A stretch of DNA of 64,000 bases from Oceanicola granulosus HTCC2516 (GCF_000153305.1 NZ_CH724108.1:186036-250035); one strand, 5' to 3'; positions 29,001-37,794 are shown, counted from the stretch's first letter. Program-made: numbers and translations. The notes: generated by a model from the sequence alone, not told the origin.

Positions 29001-32000
29001 CGATGTTCAGCGCGGTCTGCCCGGCGCCGCTGACGGTGAGGTCGCGGATGTCGATGGTGCCGGTGTTGCCGGAGAGCAGGACGCCGTTGGCGCCGGCGCC
29101 GGTCACGGTGGCCGGGCCGACGATGTCGATGGCGGCGCTGTTGTCGCGCAGCTCGATGCCGGTGCCGGTGGTGTCGGAGATAGTCACCGGCGCGTTGCCC
29201 GCGCCGAGGGTGATCCCGCTGCCGCTCGCCCCGACGATCTCGATGCCGTGCTCGCCGCCGCTCGCGGTGACGCTGCCGATGGCGAGCCCGGGTGCGCCGA
29301 TGGCGGTGTCGACGAGGTTCAGCGCCAGCCCGTTCGTCGCGCTCAGGCTGTTGGCGCCGCCGGTCGGCACGCTGGCGGAGACGGTGCCGCCCGCGCTGAC
29401 CTTCAGGGCGTCGCCGCCGCTCGCGGTGATGTCGAGGCCGCCGGTGAAGCTCGTCACGGTGCCGGTGTTGGTGTCGATCTCGATCCCGTTGCTTCCGCTC
29501 ACGTCCGCCGTGATCCGGCCGCCGAAGGTGACGGCACCGCCGGTGTTGTTGGCCACGGAGAGCGCCGGCGCACCGCCGGTCTGGGAGATCGTGCCGTCGT
29601 AGGTGACGGTCGCGCCGCTGTTGCCGGTGATGCGGACCGCCTCGGTCGGATTGGTGATGGTGGCGCCGTCGCCGAACCCGAACGTGCCGTCCGAATTGCG
29701 GATCAGGAGGCCCGCGCCGCCGCTCAGGCCCATCGAGCCGAGCAGATTGTAGGTGCCGCTCGCTTGCGCGAAGCGCACCCCGGCGCCGTCGGAGGCGGTG
29801 ATCGTGAAGCCGGCCTCGAAGTCGAGCGTGCCGGAGTGGTCGGCGACGTCGAGGATGTAGGCGAGGCCGGTCGAGGTGGACTGGCTCAACGTGCCGGCGA
29901 AACTGGCGTTCACCTGTCCCGAGACTTCGAGCGTCGCCCCCTGGGCGCCGCTGAAGGTGGTATCGTCGGTGAAGGTGAGCAGGGTGGCGCCCGTCCCATC
30001 GAGCACCGCGGCGCGGCTGGTGCCGGAAATCGCGATCCGGTCGTGGTCCTCGCCGCCGAAGGTGACGGGCCGGGTGCTGCCCGTCATGAGCAGGCCCGTG
30101 CTCGCGCCGCTGATGTCGAGCTGGTCGGCGTCGAAGCTGCCGGAGGCGTCGGTGCGCAGGTTGAGCGCGAGGCCGGTCATGAAGCCGCCGGTGATGTCGA
30201 CGTCCGCCAGCGTGAGCTGGGCGGAGCTGTCGGCGGCGTTGATGCCGGTGGCGTTGGAGCCGGCGGAATGCGCCACGACGAGCGCCCCCTCGGCGCTGCC
30301 CAGCCGGATCGCGCCGGTGGCGGTCGTGGCGTCGATGGCCGCCCCGTTCGAGCCGGACGTGTACTCGATGCGCACGTTGGCGACGCTGTTCTCGCCGGCC
30401 AGCGACAAGACCGAGTTGCCCGAGAGGCTGGTGTTGATGAGCGTCGCCGCACCGTTGCCGGTCGGGTCGCTGATCGTGCCCTCCGCGCCCGGCACGCCGG
30501 TGAACGATTCGGGGATGCGCAGGCCGCCCGTCACCTCGTTGCCGTTGCCGAAGCCGTCGATGTGCTGGCCCGCGTCGAGCCTGAAGCCGCTCCGGTCGTT
30601 GATCGGGCTGCCGTCGTTGACGAGCACGAAGGTCAGCACGCCGCTCATGGCGTCGGCCTGGTCGATGGTGGTGAGGTTCCACTGGTCGCGGCCCGAGCCG
30701 TCGCCCGTCGGGTTGGCGGCGACGAAGACGACGGGGGCGGAGGGGAACACGTTGGTCGGGGTGCGGCTGACGCCGGCCCGGTGGGTCCGGGTGAAGTCGA
30801 CGTCGGTGAAGTCGTAGCTGCCGCCGAGCGGCGCGTTCTCGGCGAAGATCTGCACCGGGCTGGCGAGGACCGAATCGCGGCTCGTCGCGTCGCCGTCGCC
30901 GTAGGTGAAGTTGATGTTGGTCGCGCTGTCGAAGGCGACGCCGACATTGACGTTGGAGGTGACGGTCGCGCCGGCGGTCGCGCCGAGCTGGACTAGGGCG
31001 GTGCTGCCGGTGACGGCGCCGGCGAGGTCGACCGCGACGATGCCGCTGCCGCCGGTCTTGCCGCTCGCGGTGAAGGTCTGCGTGCTCAGCGTGCCGTCGA
31101 GGGTGACGCCCGCGAGGTCCAGGCCGGTGCTGTCGTCGGTCGGGAGCTGGAGCCGGAGATCGGAGAAGCTCACGCTGCCGTCGATGCTGCCGGTGGTCGA
31201 GCCGACAGCCGAACCGCCGCTCGCGGTGACGAAGGTCGAGCCGCCGAAGGTGACGGTGCCGATTGCGCCGTTCAGCACGATCCCGGTCTTGCCCGTCCCG
31301 ACACCGTTGATGCCCATGCCGGCGGTCGTGACACTCGACGTGGCGCTGTCGGCGATCTCGAACGTGCCGCCGACGAGGGAGGCGTGGGTGCCGATGTTGA
31401 CGGTCGTGTTCGCCAGGCCGCTCAGCACGACGCCGCGGCCGGCGCCCGTGCTGCTCTGGTCGTTGATCGGGCCGCTGACGGTGATGGTGCCGCCGGTGGT
31501 GTCGGAGATCTCCAGTGCCGCCTCGTCGGTCGCGTTGCCGAGGGTGGCGCCGATGGTGTGATCTGCGCCTCCGGAGATGTGCAAGCTGCCGATCGCGCCG
31601 CGCTGCAGCTGCACATCGCCGCTCACGGGCGTCAGCGTCGCGTCGTCGGCGGTGACGGAGGCGAGCGTGATGTTTCCGCTCGTCCCGATCAGCCCGAGGC
31701 TGCCGTCGAGCGTGCCGGTGGTGGTGCTGAACGACAGCCCCGCCGACCCGCCGACCAGCACCGCGGTCCCCGCGGCCCAGACCTGAAGGTCGGCGATCCG
31801 GAGCGCACCGGTGCTCTGGGATCCGGGAGCGAGGATGAAGAAGCCCTCGCCGACCTTGTCCGTTTCGCTGCCGAAGACGAACGTCCCGGCGTCGACACTC
31901 TGGGCCCCGTCCGTCGACGGATCGGCGTCGAGGTGCACGCCGCTGAAGATGGCGTCCAGGACGCTGCTGCCGATCGTGAGGTCGCCGATCTCCGTCACGG

Positions 32001-35000
32001 TCAGGGCGGAGGTGTCGGCGGTCTCGTTGCTCAGGGCGAGGCCCAGGTGCCCGGCGGCGATGGTCAGATCGCCGAGCGCGAGGGTCAGCGTGCCGCCCGT
32101 GGTCTCCGCCACGATCCCCGCCATCTCGCTGGTGGTCGGGCCGGGATCCTGCGTGACGACGATGTCGGCCAGCGTCAGGTCGAGGTCGCGCCCGACGACC
32201 GTCTGCGCGATCTCGATGCTGTCGACGTCGTCCGGGCCGTTCGTCGTCTCGAGGGTGCCGCCGAGGATCGAGAGGCTGCCGTCGAGATCGAACAGCCGCA
32301 CGGAGCCGAGGCCGACATTGGTCGCCGAGACCGCGTCGAGCGTCACGTCCACGTCGATGTCGCGCAGGTCGAGCGCCACGGCGTCGCCGGTGACGACGGA
32401 GCCGCCGCCGATGGCCAGGTCGAACGCGTCGGTGCCCGACGCGAGGATGCCGGGGTCGTCGCCGGAGGCGATATCGACCGACCCCACCGTGAGCGCGCCC
32501 GTGGTGTCGCTCACCAGGAGGCCGGTGCCGCCGGCGGTGGTCAGGCTCGTGACGCCGAAGCCGTCCGCGCCGATGGTGACTCCGTCGAGCGTCAGGCCGG
32601 TCGCGTCCACCGACGACAGGTGCGCCACGCCGGTGGATGTGAGCGTGACGGGGCCCGTGGCCTTGAAGGCCTCCAGGTCCTCGCTGGCCACCGACAGCGG
32701 GCCGGTGAAGGCGACGCTGACCGGATCGCTCTGCGAGATCAGCACCCCCGACCGGCCCACGACGTCGATCTCGCCACCGAACGTCACCGAGCCGCCCTTC
32801 CAGTCGAAGATGCCGATGCCGCCGCCGAGGGACGCGTCGGTCTTCGTGATCGTGCCGTCGAAGGTGACGTCGCCCGAGCCATCGATGAGCGAGACGACGT
32901 TGATGCTCGACTCGCTGGCCGAGCTGTCGGCGTCGAACTGTGCCGCGCCGGTCGATCGCCGGAGGTTGATGCCGGTCCACTGGTCGGCGATGTCGAGGTC
33001 GATGCCGCGGAGGGCCGAGGAACTCTGGAAGGCCTCCAGGCCGGTGCTGAAGGCGCCGCCGTCCTCGATGTCCACGTCGCGGATCGTGACCGCTCCGGCC
33101 GATCCGTCGAGGCGGATCCCCGTGCTCATGTCGCTGGCGATCTTCAGCGAGCCGATCGTGTGGTCGCCCGTCGTGGTCGAGACGACCGTGCCGATTCCCG
33201 ACACCAGCGTCGCGTCGTTCTGGGTCAGCGTGCCGCCGGTGCCGCCGAGGGTGCCGCGGATGTTGACCGGCTGGTTCGGGTTGAGCACCACGCTGTTGCC
33301 GTTGCTCAGGCCGTAGAGGCTCTGGCCCTGCTTCAGCGCGAAGCCCCTCAGGTTGTCGGAACCGGCCCCGGCGACGCTGATCTCGCCGCTCGCGTCGTGG
33401 GCGATGAGCACGAAGGTCTGCCCGTCGTTGTCCAGCGCCAGCGCCTCGTCGACGGAAATCGTGACCACGTCGCTCGACAGCCCGTGGGTGCCGGCGGCGA
33501 TGAGCCCGCCGGTCTCGCTGACGAGGGTGAGGTCGCTGACGACAGGGAAGTTCGACAGGTCGCGCGCGCCGACGGTGACGTCGGAGAAGTCGAAGAACGA
33601 GGCGGCGTGGGTGCCGTCGGGGGCGTCGATGACGGCCGCGTCGGCCTGGCCGTTGACGTCGATCACGGAGCCCATGTCGACGGTGCTCTCGCCGTCGCCG
33701 AACGTGAACTGGACCAGCGCGGTCTCGTCGATGACGACGCCGCGGTGGAGCCCTTCGATCCGGCTCGAGGCGCCGCCGGCGTCGGTGTCGCCGAGCCGGA
33801 CGTCCCGGTTGCCCTGCAGCCCGGTGAGGTCGATGCCCACCGAGTTGGTCGAGCTGTCGGGCCCGGTGATCTCGAGTGCGGTGAGGCCGGTGGCCCCGGT
33901 GAGGGTGGCCCCGGCGAGGTCGAACCCGACCTGTCCGGCCCCCGCGCCGACCTCGGCGATGGTGACGCTGCCGAAGGTCATCGCGTCGTTGGTGCCGGAG
34001 ACCTCCACGCCGCGCAGGCCGTCGCCGTCGGCGAGGGTGATGTCCACGTCGCCGAAGGTGACGCCGCCCGCGTTGCCGGCGAGGTCGATGCCGATGCCGC
34101 TGTTGTCGGCGAGCGTGACGGGGGCGGTGATGGCGACGTCGCCGGCGTTGCCGGTCACGGTGATGCCGCTGCCGCTGTTGCCGGTGATGGCGAGCCCGGT
34201 GCCGCCGATGCCGACCGTCGCGCCCTCGGCGACGTCGGTGACGCGCAGGCCGCCGTCGGCGCTGCCGGTGATCGTGGCGTCGCCGAGGTCGACGGTGAGG
34301 TCGCCGCCGTCGATCCGCACGCCCTCCGCGCCGCTGTCGGTGATCGTGAGCGTGTCGATGCGCAGGACGGCCGACTCCCCCGTGAGGGCGGCGCCGGTGA
34401 CCCCGTCGAGGCCGATCCCCGCGCCGCTGCCGCCGCTGGCGGCGACGAAGTCGAGGGTGACGGTGCCGAGGGTCGTGTCCGTCAGGCTGAGCGCGGCGGC
34501 GCCGGTCGTGTCGATGCCGCCCCCCGCGATGGAGAGCGCGGCGCTGTTGTCGCGCGCGACGAGTCCGGGCGTGTCGGCGGTGAAGATCTCGACGCTGTCG
34601 AAGCCGATGCTGCCGCCGCTGTTGCCGGTGATCGTGATGCCGCCGCCGGTGGCGGGGTCGAGCGCATCGCCGAGCGCGACGTCGCCGAAGCCGAGCGTGC
34701 TGTCGGTGTTGTCCGAGACGAGCAGCCCGCCGTCCGTGCCCGCGCCGAAGAAGGCGCCGCCGAAGTCGAGCGTCGCGCCGTCGTTGCCGGTGATCGTCAG
34801 CAGCCGTCCGTCGCCGACATGGGTGACGACGCCGTCGAAGTCGACCGTGGCGCTGCTGTTGGTGACGCTGATCGTGTCGCCGTCGTCGGTGGCGACGAGC
34901 GCGTCACGGATCGTGTAGTGGCCGCTGCCCCCGGTGATCTCGAGGCGCGACAGGACGACGCTCGCGAAGGCGACGTCCCCGTCGACGTTCGACAGCTCGA

Positions 35001-37035
35001 CGGACTCGCCGTCGATGACGCCGCCGAACAGCAGCCCGGAACCCGCGGCGGCGGTGTCGCGGATGCGCACGGCGGTGGAGAGCGTGGTGGCGAGACCGGA
35101 GAAGCTCAGCGTCGGGGCGCTGGCGCCGTCGCCGCGGATGTCGATGGCGGGGCCGGTGGTGTCGGCGATGAGGGTGTCGTCGCCGAACGCGAAGATGCCG
35201 CTCGAGCCGCCCCGGATGTCGATGCCGCGCTCGGTCTCCGCCAGCAGCACCTCGCCGGTGAAGTCGTAGATGCCGTCGGCGTCGTCGAAGACGAGGCCCG
35301 CGCCGGCCGAGGCGAAGAGCTCGCCGGCGAAGTCGAGCGCGCCGGAATGGCCGTCCTCGACGCGCACCGCGGCGCCGGTCCCGACGTGCTCGATGTTCGA
35401 GGCGGCGTCGAGGTCGACGCTGACGCTGCCGCCGCCGACCACCAGCCCGTCACCGCCGGCGTCGATGATCGACAGGCCGGAGCCGGTGACGGTGCCGCGC
35501 GCGTCGCGCAGCTCGAGGCCCGTGCCGCCGGTGTCGCGGATCGTCACGTTGCGCAGGGTCGCGCCGTCGATGCCGCGCCCGAAGATGCCGCCGCCGTCGC
35601 CGGTGATGGTGACGTCGGCGATCAGGTTGCCGTCGGCGAGGTTGATGGCGTTGTGGCCGTCCACGCCCTCGATGGTTCCGGCGCGGCCGGGCAGGTCGAA
35701 ATCGATCAGCGCGTCGCCGACCTTCACGGTGATCTCGCCGCCGCCGCCGATCAGCGTCTGCCGGTCGGCGAGGGTGACGCCGGCCGAACGGATGGTGCCG
35801 TCGCCGTTTTCGAGCGCGACGACGATCCCGTCCTCGCCCGCCGCGCGGGTGGCGTGGGCGAGGGTGGTGGGATCCTCGAGCGTGCCCGCCCCGCGGCTGT
35901 TGTCGTCGTCGGCGAAGTAGAACGCGCCGATGCTGCGGTCGGTCTCGGGATCGAGGATCGGGGCGGTCAGCTCCTCGGTGCGGGTGACGGTGACGATGCC
36001 GAGCGGGCGCACGCGGGCGTTCATCCGCTCGAGCAGCGCCTGCGGGATCGCGCCGGGCGCGCCGCTGCCGGGGCGGTTCTGCGAGCTGACGCGCACGTTG
36101 CCGCGGCTGGTGCCGCTCTCGGCGGCGGCCATGCCGCCGAGCGGGATCGTCAGGCCGAGATGGGCGGTGGTCAGGGTGTCGTTGTGGTTGTCGTGGCTGA
36201 CGCTCGCGCCGACGGTGACGCGCGGCGCGTCGCGCCGGTCGGGCTCGCGGAACTCGAACTCGAAGCCGGCGCGCGCGCCGGTGATGTCGGCCTCCGGACC
36301 GCCGTCGTTGAAATAGTGGTAGGCCCCGCCGTAGAGGCGCAGCGACGAGCCGGGGCCGGCGATGCCGTCGAAGCGGCGGCCGATCTCGGCGTCGACGGCG
36401 TAGAGCGTGCGGTTGGCGACCACGTCGAAATCGCCCTGCAGGGTGTTGCCGACGATCTGCAGCGCCGAGGCGCCGCCGAGCACGGAGCCGACCTCGTCCT
36501 CGCTGCGCGGGATGTGCACGTTGACGCGCCCGTCCCACTCCGCGGTCATCGCCTCGGCCCCGAGCGAGAAGCCGCGGAAGGTGCGGCCGTCGACGCGCTC
36601 GTTGTTGTAGAAGGCGTAGCCGCCGAGGATCAGGTCGTTGTTGACGATGTGGCGCGTGCCCACCCCGTAGGAGCCGAGCCCGCCGCCGCGCTGATCGAGG
36701 CGCAGGTCGACGTAGTAGAGGCTGTCGGCGTCCTGCAGGACCGGGAAGAACACCCGCAGCTCGGAGAGCGCGCGGTTGGGGCCGATGTCGGTCGCGACGC
36801 CGACGGAGGGCTGCCAGATATCGTCGGCCGCCGCGCGGCCCGACATCGCCAGCACCGACAGCGACGTCGCCAGCGTCAGCGCCGTGGAGGTGTGGAGCAC
36901 CCGGGAGATGTGCAGCTTCAGCGGCGGCGCGGGGAGCGGCGGGACCGACGGTTGGCGCTTGTCCTGCTTGCGGCGTCGCCCGGCCGCGCGCGATTTGCGC
37001 ATCATCGACGTCGTCCGGTCCCTGTTCCCCTGCAA
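23053..37035 (-). CDS. Giant inverse autotransporter (type Ve, intimin/invasin-type barrel) with multi-module beta-helix passenger
   Basis: A single uninterrupted 4,660-residue ORF. Residues 1-70 are a long basic N-region plus hydrophobic signal core ending in SGRAAAD. Residues about 73-295 match an inverse-autotransporter barrel: LRVFFPVLQDADSLYYVDLR, GVGTRHIVNNDLILGGYAFY, NNERVDGRTFRGFSLGAEA. From about residue 370 to the end runs a Gly/Thr/Asp/Ser-rich passenger of short beta-helix-like rungs, arranged in five modules of roughly 760-930 residues. Four internal boundaries carry an F-GDGE-like segment followed by a YDF-DV or FDF-DV box (near nt 33590, 30810, 28520 and 25830). Only two cysteines were found, residues 4600 and 4654. 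No Ig-like or LysM domain is evident. The start is a TTG at 37035 with GGGGGGA 6 nt upstream; ATG 37005 is an alternative. Probably a surface adhesin; ligand unknown. Confidence 0.9.
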   Translation of the reverse strand: MQGNRDRTTSMMRKSRAAGRRRKQDKRQPSVPPLPAPPLKLHISRVLHTSTALTLATSLSVLAMSGRAAADDIWQPSVGVATDIGPNRALSELRVFFPVLQDADSLYYVDLRLDQRGGGLGSYGVGTRHIVNNDLILGGYAFYNNERVDGRTFRGFSLGAEAMTAEWDGRVNVHIPRSEDEVGSVLGGASALQIVGNTLQGDFDVVANRTLYAVDAEIGRRFDGIAGPGSSLRLYGGAYHYFNDGGPEADITGARAGFEFEFREPDRRDAPRVTVGASVSHDNHNDTLTTAHLGLTIPLGGMAAAESGTSRGNVRVSSQNRPGSGAPGAIPQALLERMNARVRPLGIVTVTRTEELTAPILDPETDRSIGAFYFADDDNSRGAGTLEDPTTLAHATRAAGEDGIVVALENGDGTIRSAGVTLADRQTLIGGGGEITVKVGDALIDFDLPGRAGTIEGVDGHNAINLADGNLIADVTITGDGGGIFGRGIDGATLRNVTIRDTGGTGLELRDARGTVTGSGLSIIDAGGDGLVVGGGSVSVDLDAASNIEHVGTGAAVRVEDGHSGALDFAGELFASAGAGLVFDDADGIYDFTGEVLLAETERGIDIRGGSSGIFAFGDDTLIADTTGPAIDIRGDGASAPTLSFSGLATTLSTAVRIRDTAAAGSGLLFGGVIDGESVELSNVDGDVAFASVVLSRLEITGGSGHYTIRDALVATDDGDTISVTNSSATVDFDGVVTHVGDGRLLTITGNDGATLDFGGAFFGAGTDGGLLVSDNTDSTLGFGDVALGDALDPATGGGITITGNSGGSIGFDSVEIFTADTPGLVARDNSAALSIAGGGIDTTGAAALSLTDTTLGTVTLDFVAASGGSGAGIGLDGVTGAALTGESAVLRIDTLTITDSGAEGVRIDGGDLTVDLGDATITGSADGGLRVTDVAEGATVGIGGTGLAITGNSGSGITVTGNAGDVAITAPVTLADNSGIGIDLAGNAGGVTFGDVDITLADGDGLRGVEVSGTNDAMTFGSVTIAEVGAGAGQVGFDLAGATLTGATGLTALEITGPDSSTNSVGIDLTGLQGNRDVRLGDTDAGGASSRIEGLHRGVVIDETALVQFTFGDGESTVDMGSVIDVNGQADAAVIDAPDGTHAASFFDFSDVTVGARDLSNFPVVSDLTLVSETGGLIAAGTHGLSSDVVTISVDEALALDNDGQTFVLIAHDASGEISVAGAGSDNLRGFALKQGQSLYGLSNGNSVVLNPNQPVNIRGTLGGTGGTLTQNDATLVSGIGTVVSTTTGDHTIGSLKIASDMSTGIRLDGSAGAVTIRDVDIEDGGAFSTGLEAFQSSSALRGIDLDIADQWTGINLRRSTGAAQFDADSSASESSINVVSLIDGSGDVTFDGTITKTDASLGGGIGIFDWKGGSVTFGGEIDVVGRSGVLISQSDPVSVAFTGPLSVASEDLEAFKATGPVTLTSTGVAHLSSVDATGLTLDGVTIGADGFGVTSLTTAGGTGLLVSDTTGALTVGSVDIASGDDPGILASGTDAFDLAIGGGSVVTGDAVALDLRDIDVDVTLDAVSATNVGLGSVRLFDLDGSLSILGGTLETTNGPDDVDSIEIAQTVVGRDLDLTLADIVVTQDPGPTTSEMAGIVAETTGGTLTLALGDLTIAAGHLGLALSNETADTSALTVTEIGDLTIGSSVLDAIFSGVHLDADPSTDGAQSVDAGTFVFGSETDKVGEGFFILAPGSQSTGALRIADLQVWAAGTAVLVGGSAGLSFSTTTGTLDGSLGLIGTSGNITLASVTADDATLTPVSGDVQLQRGAIGSLHISGGADHTIGATLGNATDEAALEISDTTGGTITVSGPINDQSSTGAGRGVVLSGLANTTVNIGTHASLVGGTFEIADSATSSVTTAGMGINGVGTGKTGIVLNGAIGTVTFGGSTFVTASGGSAVGSTTGSIDGSVSFSDLRLQLPTDDSTGLDLAGVTLDGTLSTQTFTASGKTGGSGIVAVDLAGAVTGSTALVQLGATAGATVTSNVNVGVAFDSATNINFTYGDGDATSRDSVLASPVQIFAENAPLGGSYDFTDVDFTRTHRAGVSRTPTNVFPSAPVVFVAANPTGDGSGRDQWNLTTIDQADAMSGVLTFVLVNDGSPINDRSGFRLDAGQHIDGFGNGNEVTGGLRIPESFTGVPGAEGTISDPTGNGAATLINTSLSGNSVLSLAGENSVANVRIEYTSGSNGAAIDATTATGAIRLGSAEGALVVAHSAGSNATGINAADSSAQLTLADVDITGGFMTGLALNLRTDASGSFDADQLDISGASTGLLMTGSTRPVTFGGEDHDRIAISGTSRAAVLDGTGATLLTFTDDTTFSGAQGATLEVSGQVNASFAGTLSQSTSTGLAYILDVADHSGTLDFEAGFTITASDGAGVRFAQASGTYNLLGSMGLSGGAGLLIRNSDGTFGFGDGATITNPTEAVRITGNSGATVTYDGTISQTGGAPALSVANNTGGAVTFGGRITADVSGSNGIEIDTNTGTVTSFTGGLDITASGGDALKVSAGGTVSASVPTGGANSLSATNGLALNLVDTAIGAPGLAIGSVTASGGEHGIEIVGASGSGITLGAGNAPVTISDTTGTGIELRDNSAAIDIVGPATVTGAGANGVLLSGNTGTIDIRDLTVSGAGQTALNIGNYTGNDGALRFGSVDITTGGSSTVGGIMLAAPGALDVTFEDLDIAVTRDNQTAFAVLSGFSGSVIATDFDATSTGADTIAVNLAAATGGGSLTLGDSDASGASASIGAGFATGVRLGTGTDLAFVFGDGETGVDQGSSIAATVAIDAGSAPASGSYDFQDVAFANGPGTGFGVGEVYWVSSQGGDAFGSDGSGRDATNAARLGDIEPLLAVNDVVIAVDDGGTISAGATNGDNTFTLLNGVQLLGFGDGAGGSQAVNVRLNGPANILLPDNAYTIAAPDSRGAATLTTTSGATVVTLASERNRIAGLTFDGSSSAAGAVVDAGGASDTLLETLDVRNFTGTAIEITPSTRTTIRDVDFSGNGRDILLNAADSTLSGITGTGGIELHNTTGSTALTDVSLDGGGLDLTGAGGTITGSNVDIRNAATGLYISGNTATVTFDAASSIAGSGNSALVTLGSHVLTYAGTIDHAGTSDAVSLTDGNATFTGSLTTVGAGGINVTRGQATFSGGIDISSGGRHGVVSDGTLTINGSSANRIATTTNTAFSVTGTIDVTLDEVTQTAGTSDAISLSNVDGTFNLTTATIVQTATTAVSGIRIAQGDVTQTRSVAVGLGLLDITQAPSAPGAQYGILALVEDDDRLTLNVQNSTFETDEAAIHAVNSGTGALTVTSLRNNSLRGSDSVAGFNDGFHFEGVTFDSEPETVGMQAVDGGTSGVLTGVAENFLRILQPTTGGSLRFAEVGARTSGQAFQVDAEHFTLNIVGGFVDGGGIDIIGSGAGTTLNATFSGIDTTRPVLLRNLWGSLSVTNEMRLIAPETISGTTRTTTTALTIADSALAVTMGGFSTGTSGGGAGETSGHPTVGLHLRDNTGSFTVTGTADIKLTLEEGVILDSAGTVDINQLVLWPADEVDDATVNAALPVSSGVRITGIVNRPIDIGALIMSNQFSRDGTVGLDLAGATVNDDITIGSLDLSGGARLIADTVGIDLSGATGSGTVSVGAADGQSADIGGTYAVGVRTSAATDLAFQYGDAEGDVDKVSGIGATIQLDLPAAPAGGSYDFRDVDFGATPRLVLPSDGSKVFVAATATGDGSGRDVDNRASIATADAITGSGVTFVLIDDGADIVRSGGFTLENGQNIDGFGNNNSISVTTAVPSNFLGVTGGGTVTVTDPGNGAATLDNDQVFGNATTVTAAGNNSITNVILKTAAEAIKVADLATGEHLVLGAPNQPLVMTASGRATALLVEGASGGSLTIHDLQAPQTGQITSLSLASATALTLDVNRLVGGAVKLMSGSANLDIATGAGDELKATDFVINNQTGTIRIGNGTMSTTFADAAVASLYNVAAVTIDAAITSSAPAAFLRMSGTGNITFGETITNTGGGRIAIGVSSVPFTGTASFASPVTLSGSGSRIDVAGGSTGTVTFASGSSVNSTGGSAGIHIGSNAAAAPTFTFNGSVTTSGLSGLVASLNGGQVTINGPISANSGANDAIDITGGGAVALTGGLDLDVSTGTALSASSNATLTATGAGSTIDVSSTGRAVDIKNATFGTGGVTFQQINQTGGTHAIVLENTGTSGSFSVTGDAGSANNGSGGLIRQTGAQAILLTNTYGPSFDQLDLTDNGISTSFGTGSQLHAMNVTGLDYSNATINGATTSGIYVGDEMFKLVSPFGSSSISNVSFEETNGNAIYVVKGIAGSSGPDVLTISGVDVSSFGSNGQYAIYADTAGTASLGVTVTGGSLTSANSSIGGIFAKARGQSDLDLTLSGVTLSRSNSAPWLVETLVQDTATLGFELSGGSLTGAGLRLRNEGSRSSLVALVDGASISVAGGRAIDVFGNSDNQQNGTDIIVRNTTISGPSAPSPATAMSFTFTGNSDARLEIDNNDITTEFLETIDVFGKAGTTLNATITDNTIVPSTVTDSIYLHTTNGAICVNVSNNSMTTIGSATLFNNNGTYRIAGTEADLHATNTNIILSVLGEGASYEATCVLPVLP

Positions 37036-37221
37036 CCCCTAATCCCCCCGGCAGACTGCGGAAATCCGCATGCATCTTCAACGGAGACCACATGCCGTCG
37101 CGGCAAGTGAAGGCAAAAATCCAGTTCTGCGGGAACCGATGCCGATGCGCCACAGGTCGGACTGCCGACCGCGCGCGCCGCCTGCTTGACTGCGCCGCGC
37201 CCTTCCGCTTCCCTGCCGCTC

Positions 37222-37707
37222 ATGTCCGCCCGCCGCGCCCTCCTGCTGCCGCTCGCGCTCTGCCTGCTGGCCACCGGCGCCGCCGCACAGCTGCGCGACT
37301 GGGCGGTGGTCTGCCAGGCCGAGAGCGAAGGCGAGGGGATGCGGTGCCAGATGTCGCAGACCCTGCTCGAGCCCGGTACCGGCGAGACGATCCTGTCGCT
37401 GGTGATCCGCCCCTCGCCCGACGGGGCGGGGCTGTCGATGCTCATGGCGCTGCCGCACGGGCTCGACCTCGCGGCGGGGGTGCGCTTCGACATCGACGGC
37501 GCCGACGCCGGCGCGGCGCCGTTCCAGACCAGCGACCGCAACGGCGTCTACGTGGCGCTGCCACTGCCGGAGCCGGCCGTCGACGCGATGCGCGCGGGCA
37601 ACGCCTTCAACGTGCGCGTGACGACGCTGCAGGGGGAGGAGGCCGAGATCCCGGCCTCGCTGCTCGGCTTCACCGCCGCCGTGGCCCGGCTGGCGCGCGA
37701 GGAGTAG
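37222..37707 (+). CDS. IalB-family periplasmic protein (divergent copy)
   Basis: A 161-residue exported protein (signal peptide MSARRALLLPLALCLLATGAAAQ) of the invasion-associated locus B family: LRDWAVVCQAESEGEGMRCQM (first Cys pair), LPHGLDLAAGVRFDIDG, and a final LLGFTAAVARL. The family's second Cys pair is missing; the position reads FQTSDRNGVYVAL. The ATG at 37222 is preferred over an in-frame TTG at 37186 because it starts the signal peptide directly. It is transcribed divergently from the giant autotransporter gene across about 190 bp. Confidence 0.83.
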   Translation: MSARRALLLPLALCLLATGAAAQLRDWAVVCQAESEGEGMRCQMSQTLLEPGTGETILSLVIRPSPDGAGLSMLMALPHGLDLAAGVRFDIDGADAGAAPFQTSDRNGVYVALPLPEPAVDAMRAGNAFNVRVTTLQGEEAEIPASLLGFTAAVARLAREE

Positions 37708-37726
37708 GCCGCGCGCCCGGCGGCGG

Positions 37727-37780
37727 CCCCGGGGGCTGTCTGCCCCCGGACCCCCGAGGATATTGCGAGGACAGAGAGGG
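37727..37780 (+). repeat. Interspersed repeat, copy C, with GC-rich hairpin
   Basis: A hairpin with arms CCGGGGGC / GCCCCCGG and loop TGTCT is followed by ACCCCCGAGGATATTGCGAGG and ACAGAGAGGG. It fills the gap between the two convergent IalB genes and is almost identical to copy E at 44138-44190. The hairpin may act as a bidirectional transcription end signal. Confidence 0.8.
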
Positions 37781-37794
37781 GCGCGGCGCGGCGC

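Noticed and set aside
37058-37069. GCGGAAATCCGC inverted repeat upstream of the giant gene as an operator
   Set aside because: Five-base arms in GC-rich DNA occur easily by chance and no promoter elements could be placed convincingly around it.
22063-37110. Very long plus-strand open frames opposite the giant gene (for example 22063-26610, 26740-30996, 31384-37110)
   Set aside because: They are antisense shadows produced by the stop-poor, GC-rich codon pattern of the minus-strand gene: compositions are Arg/Gly/Ala/Asp-rich without domains, while the minus frame has a signal peptide, barrel motifs and regular repeats.
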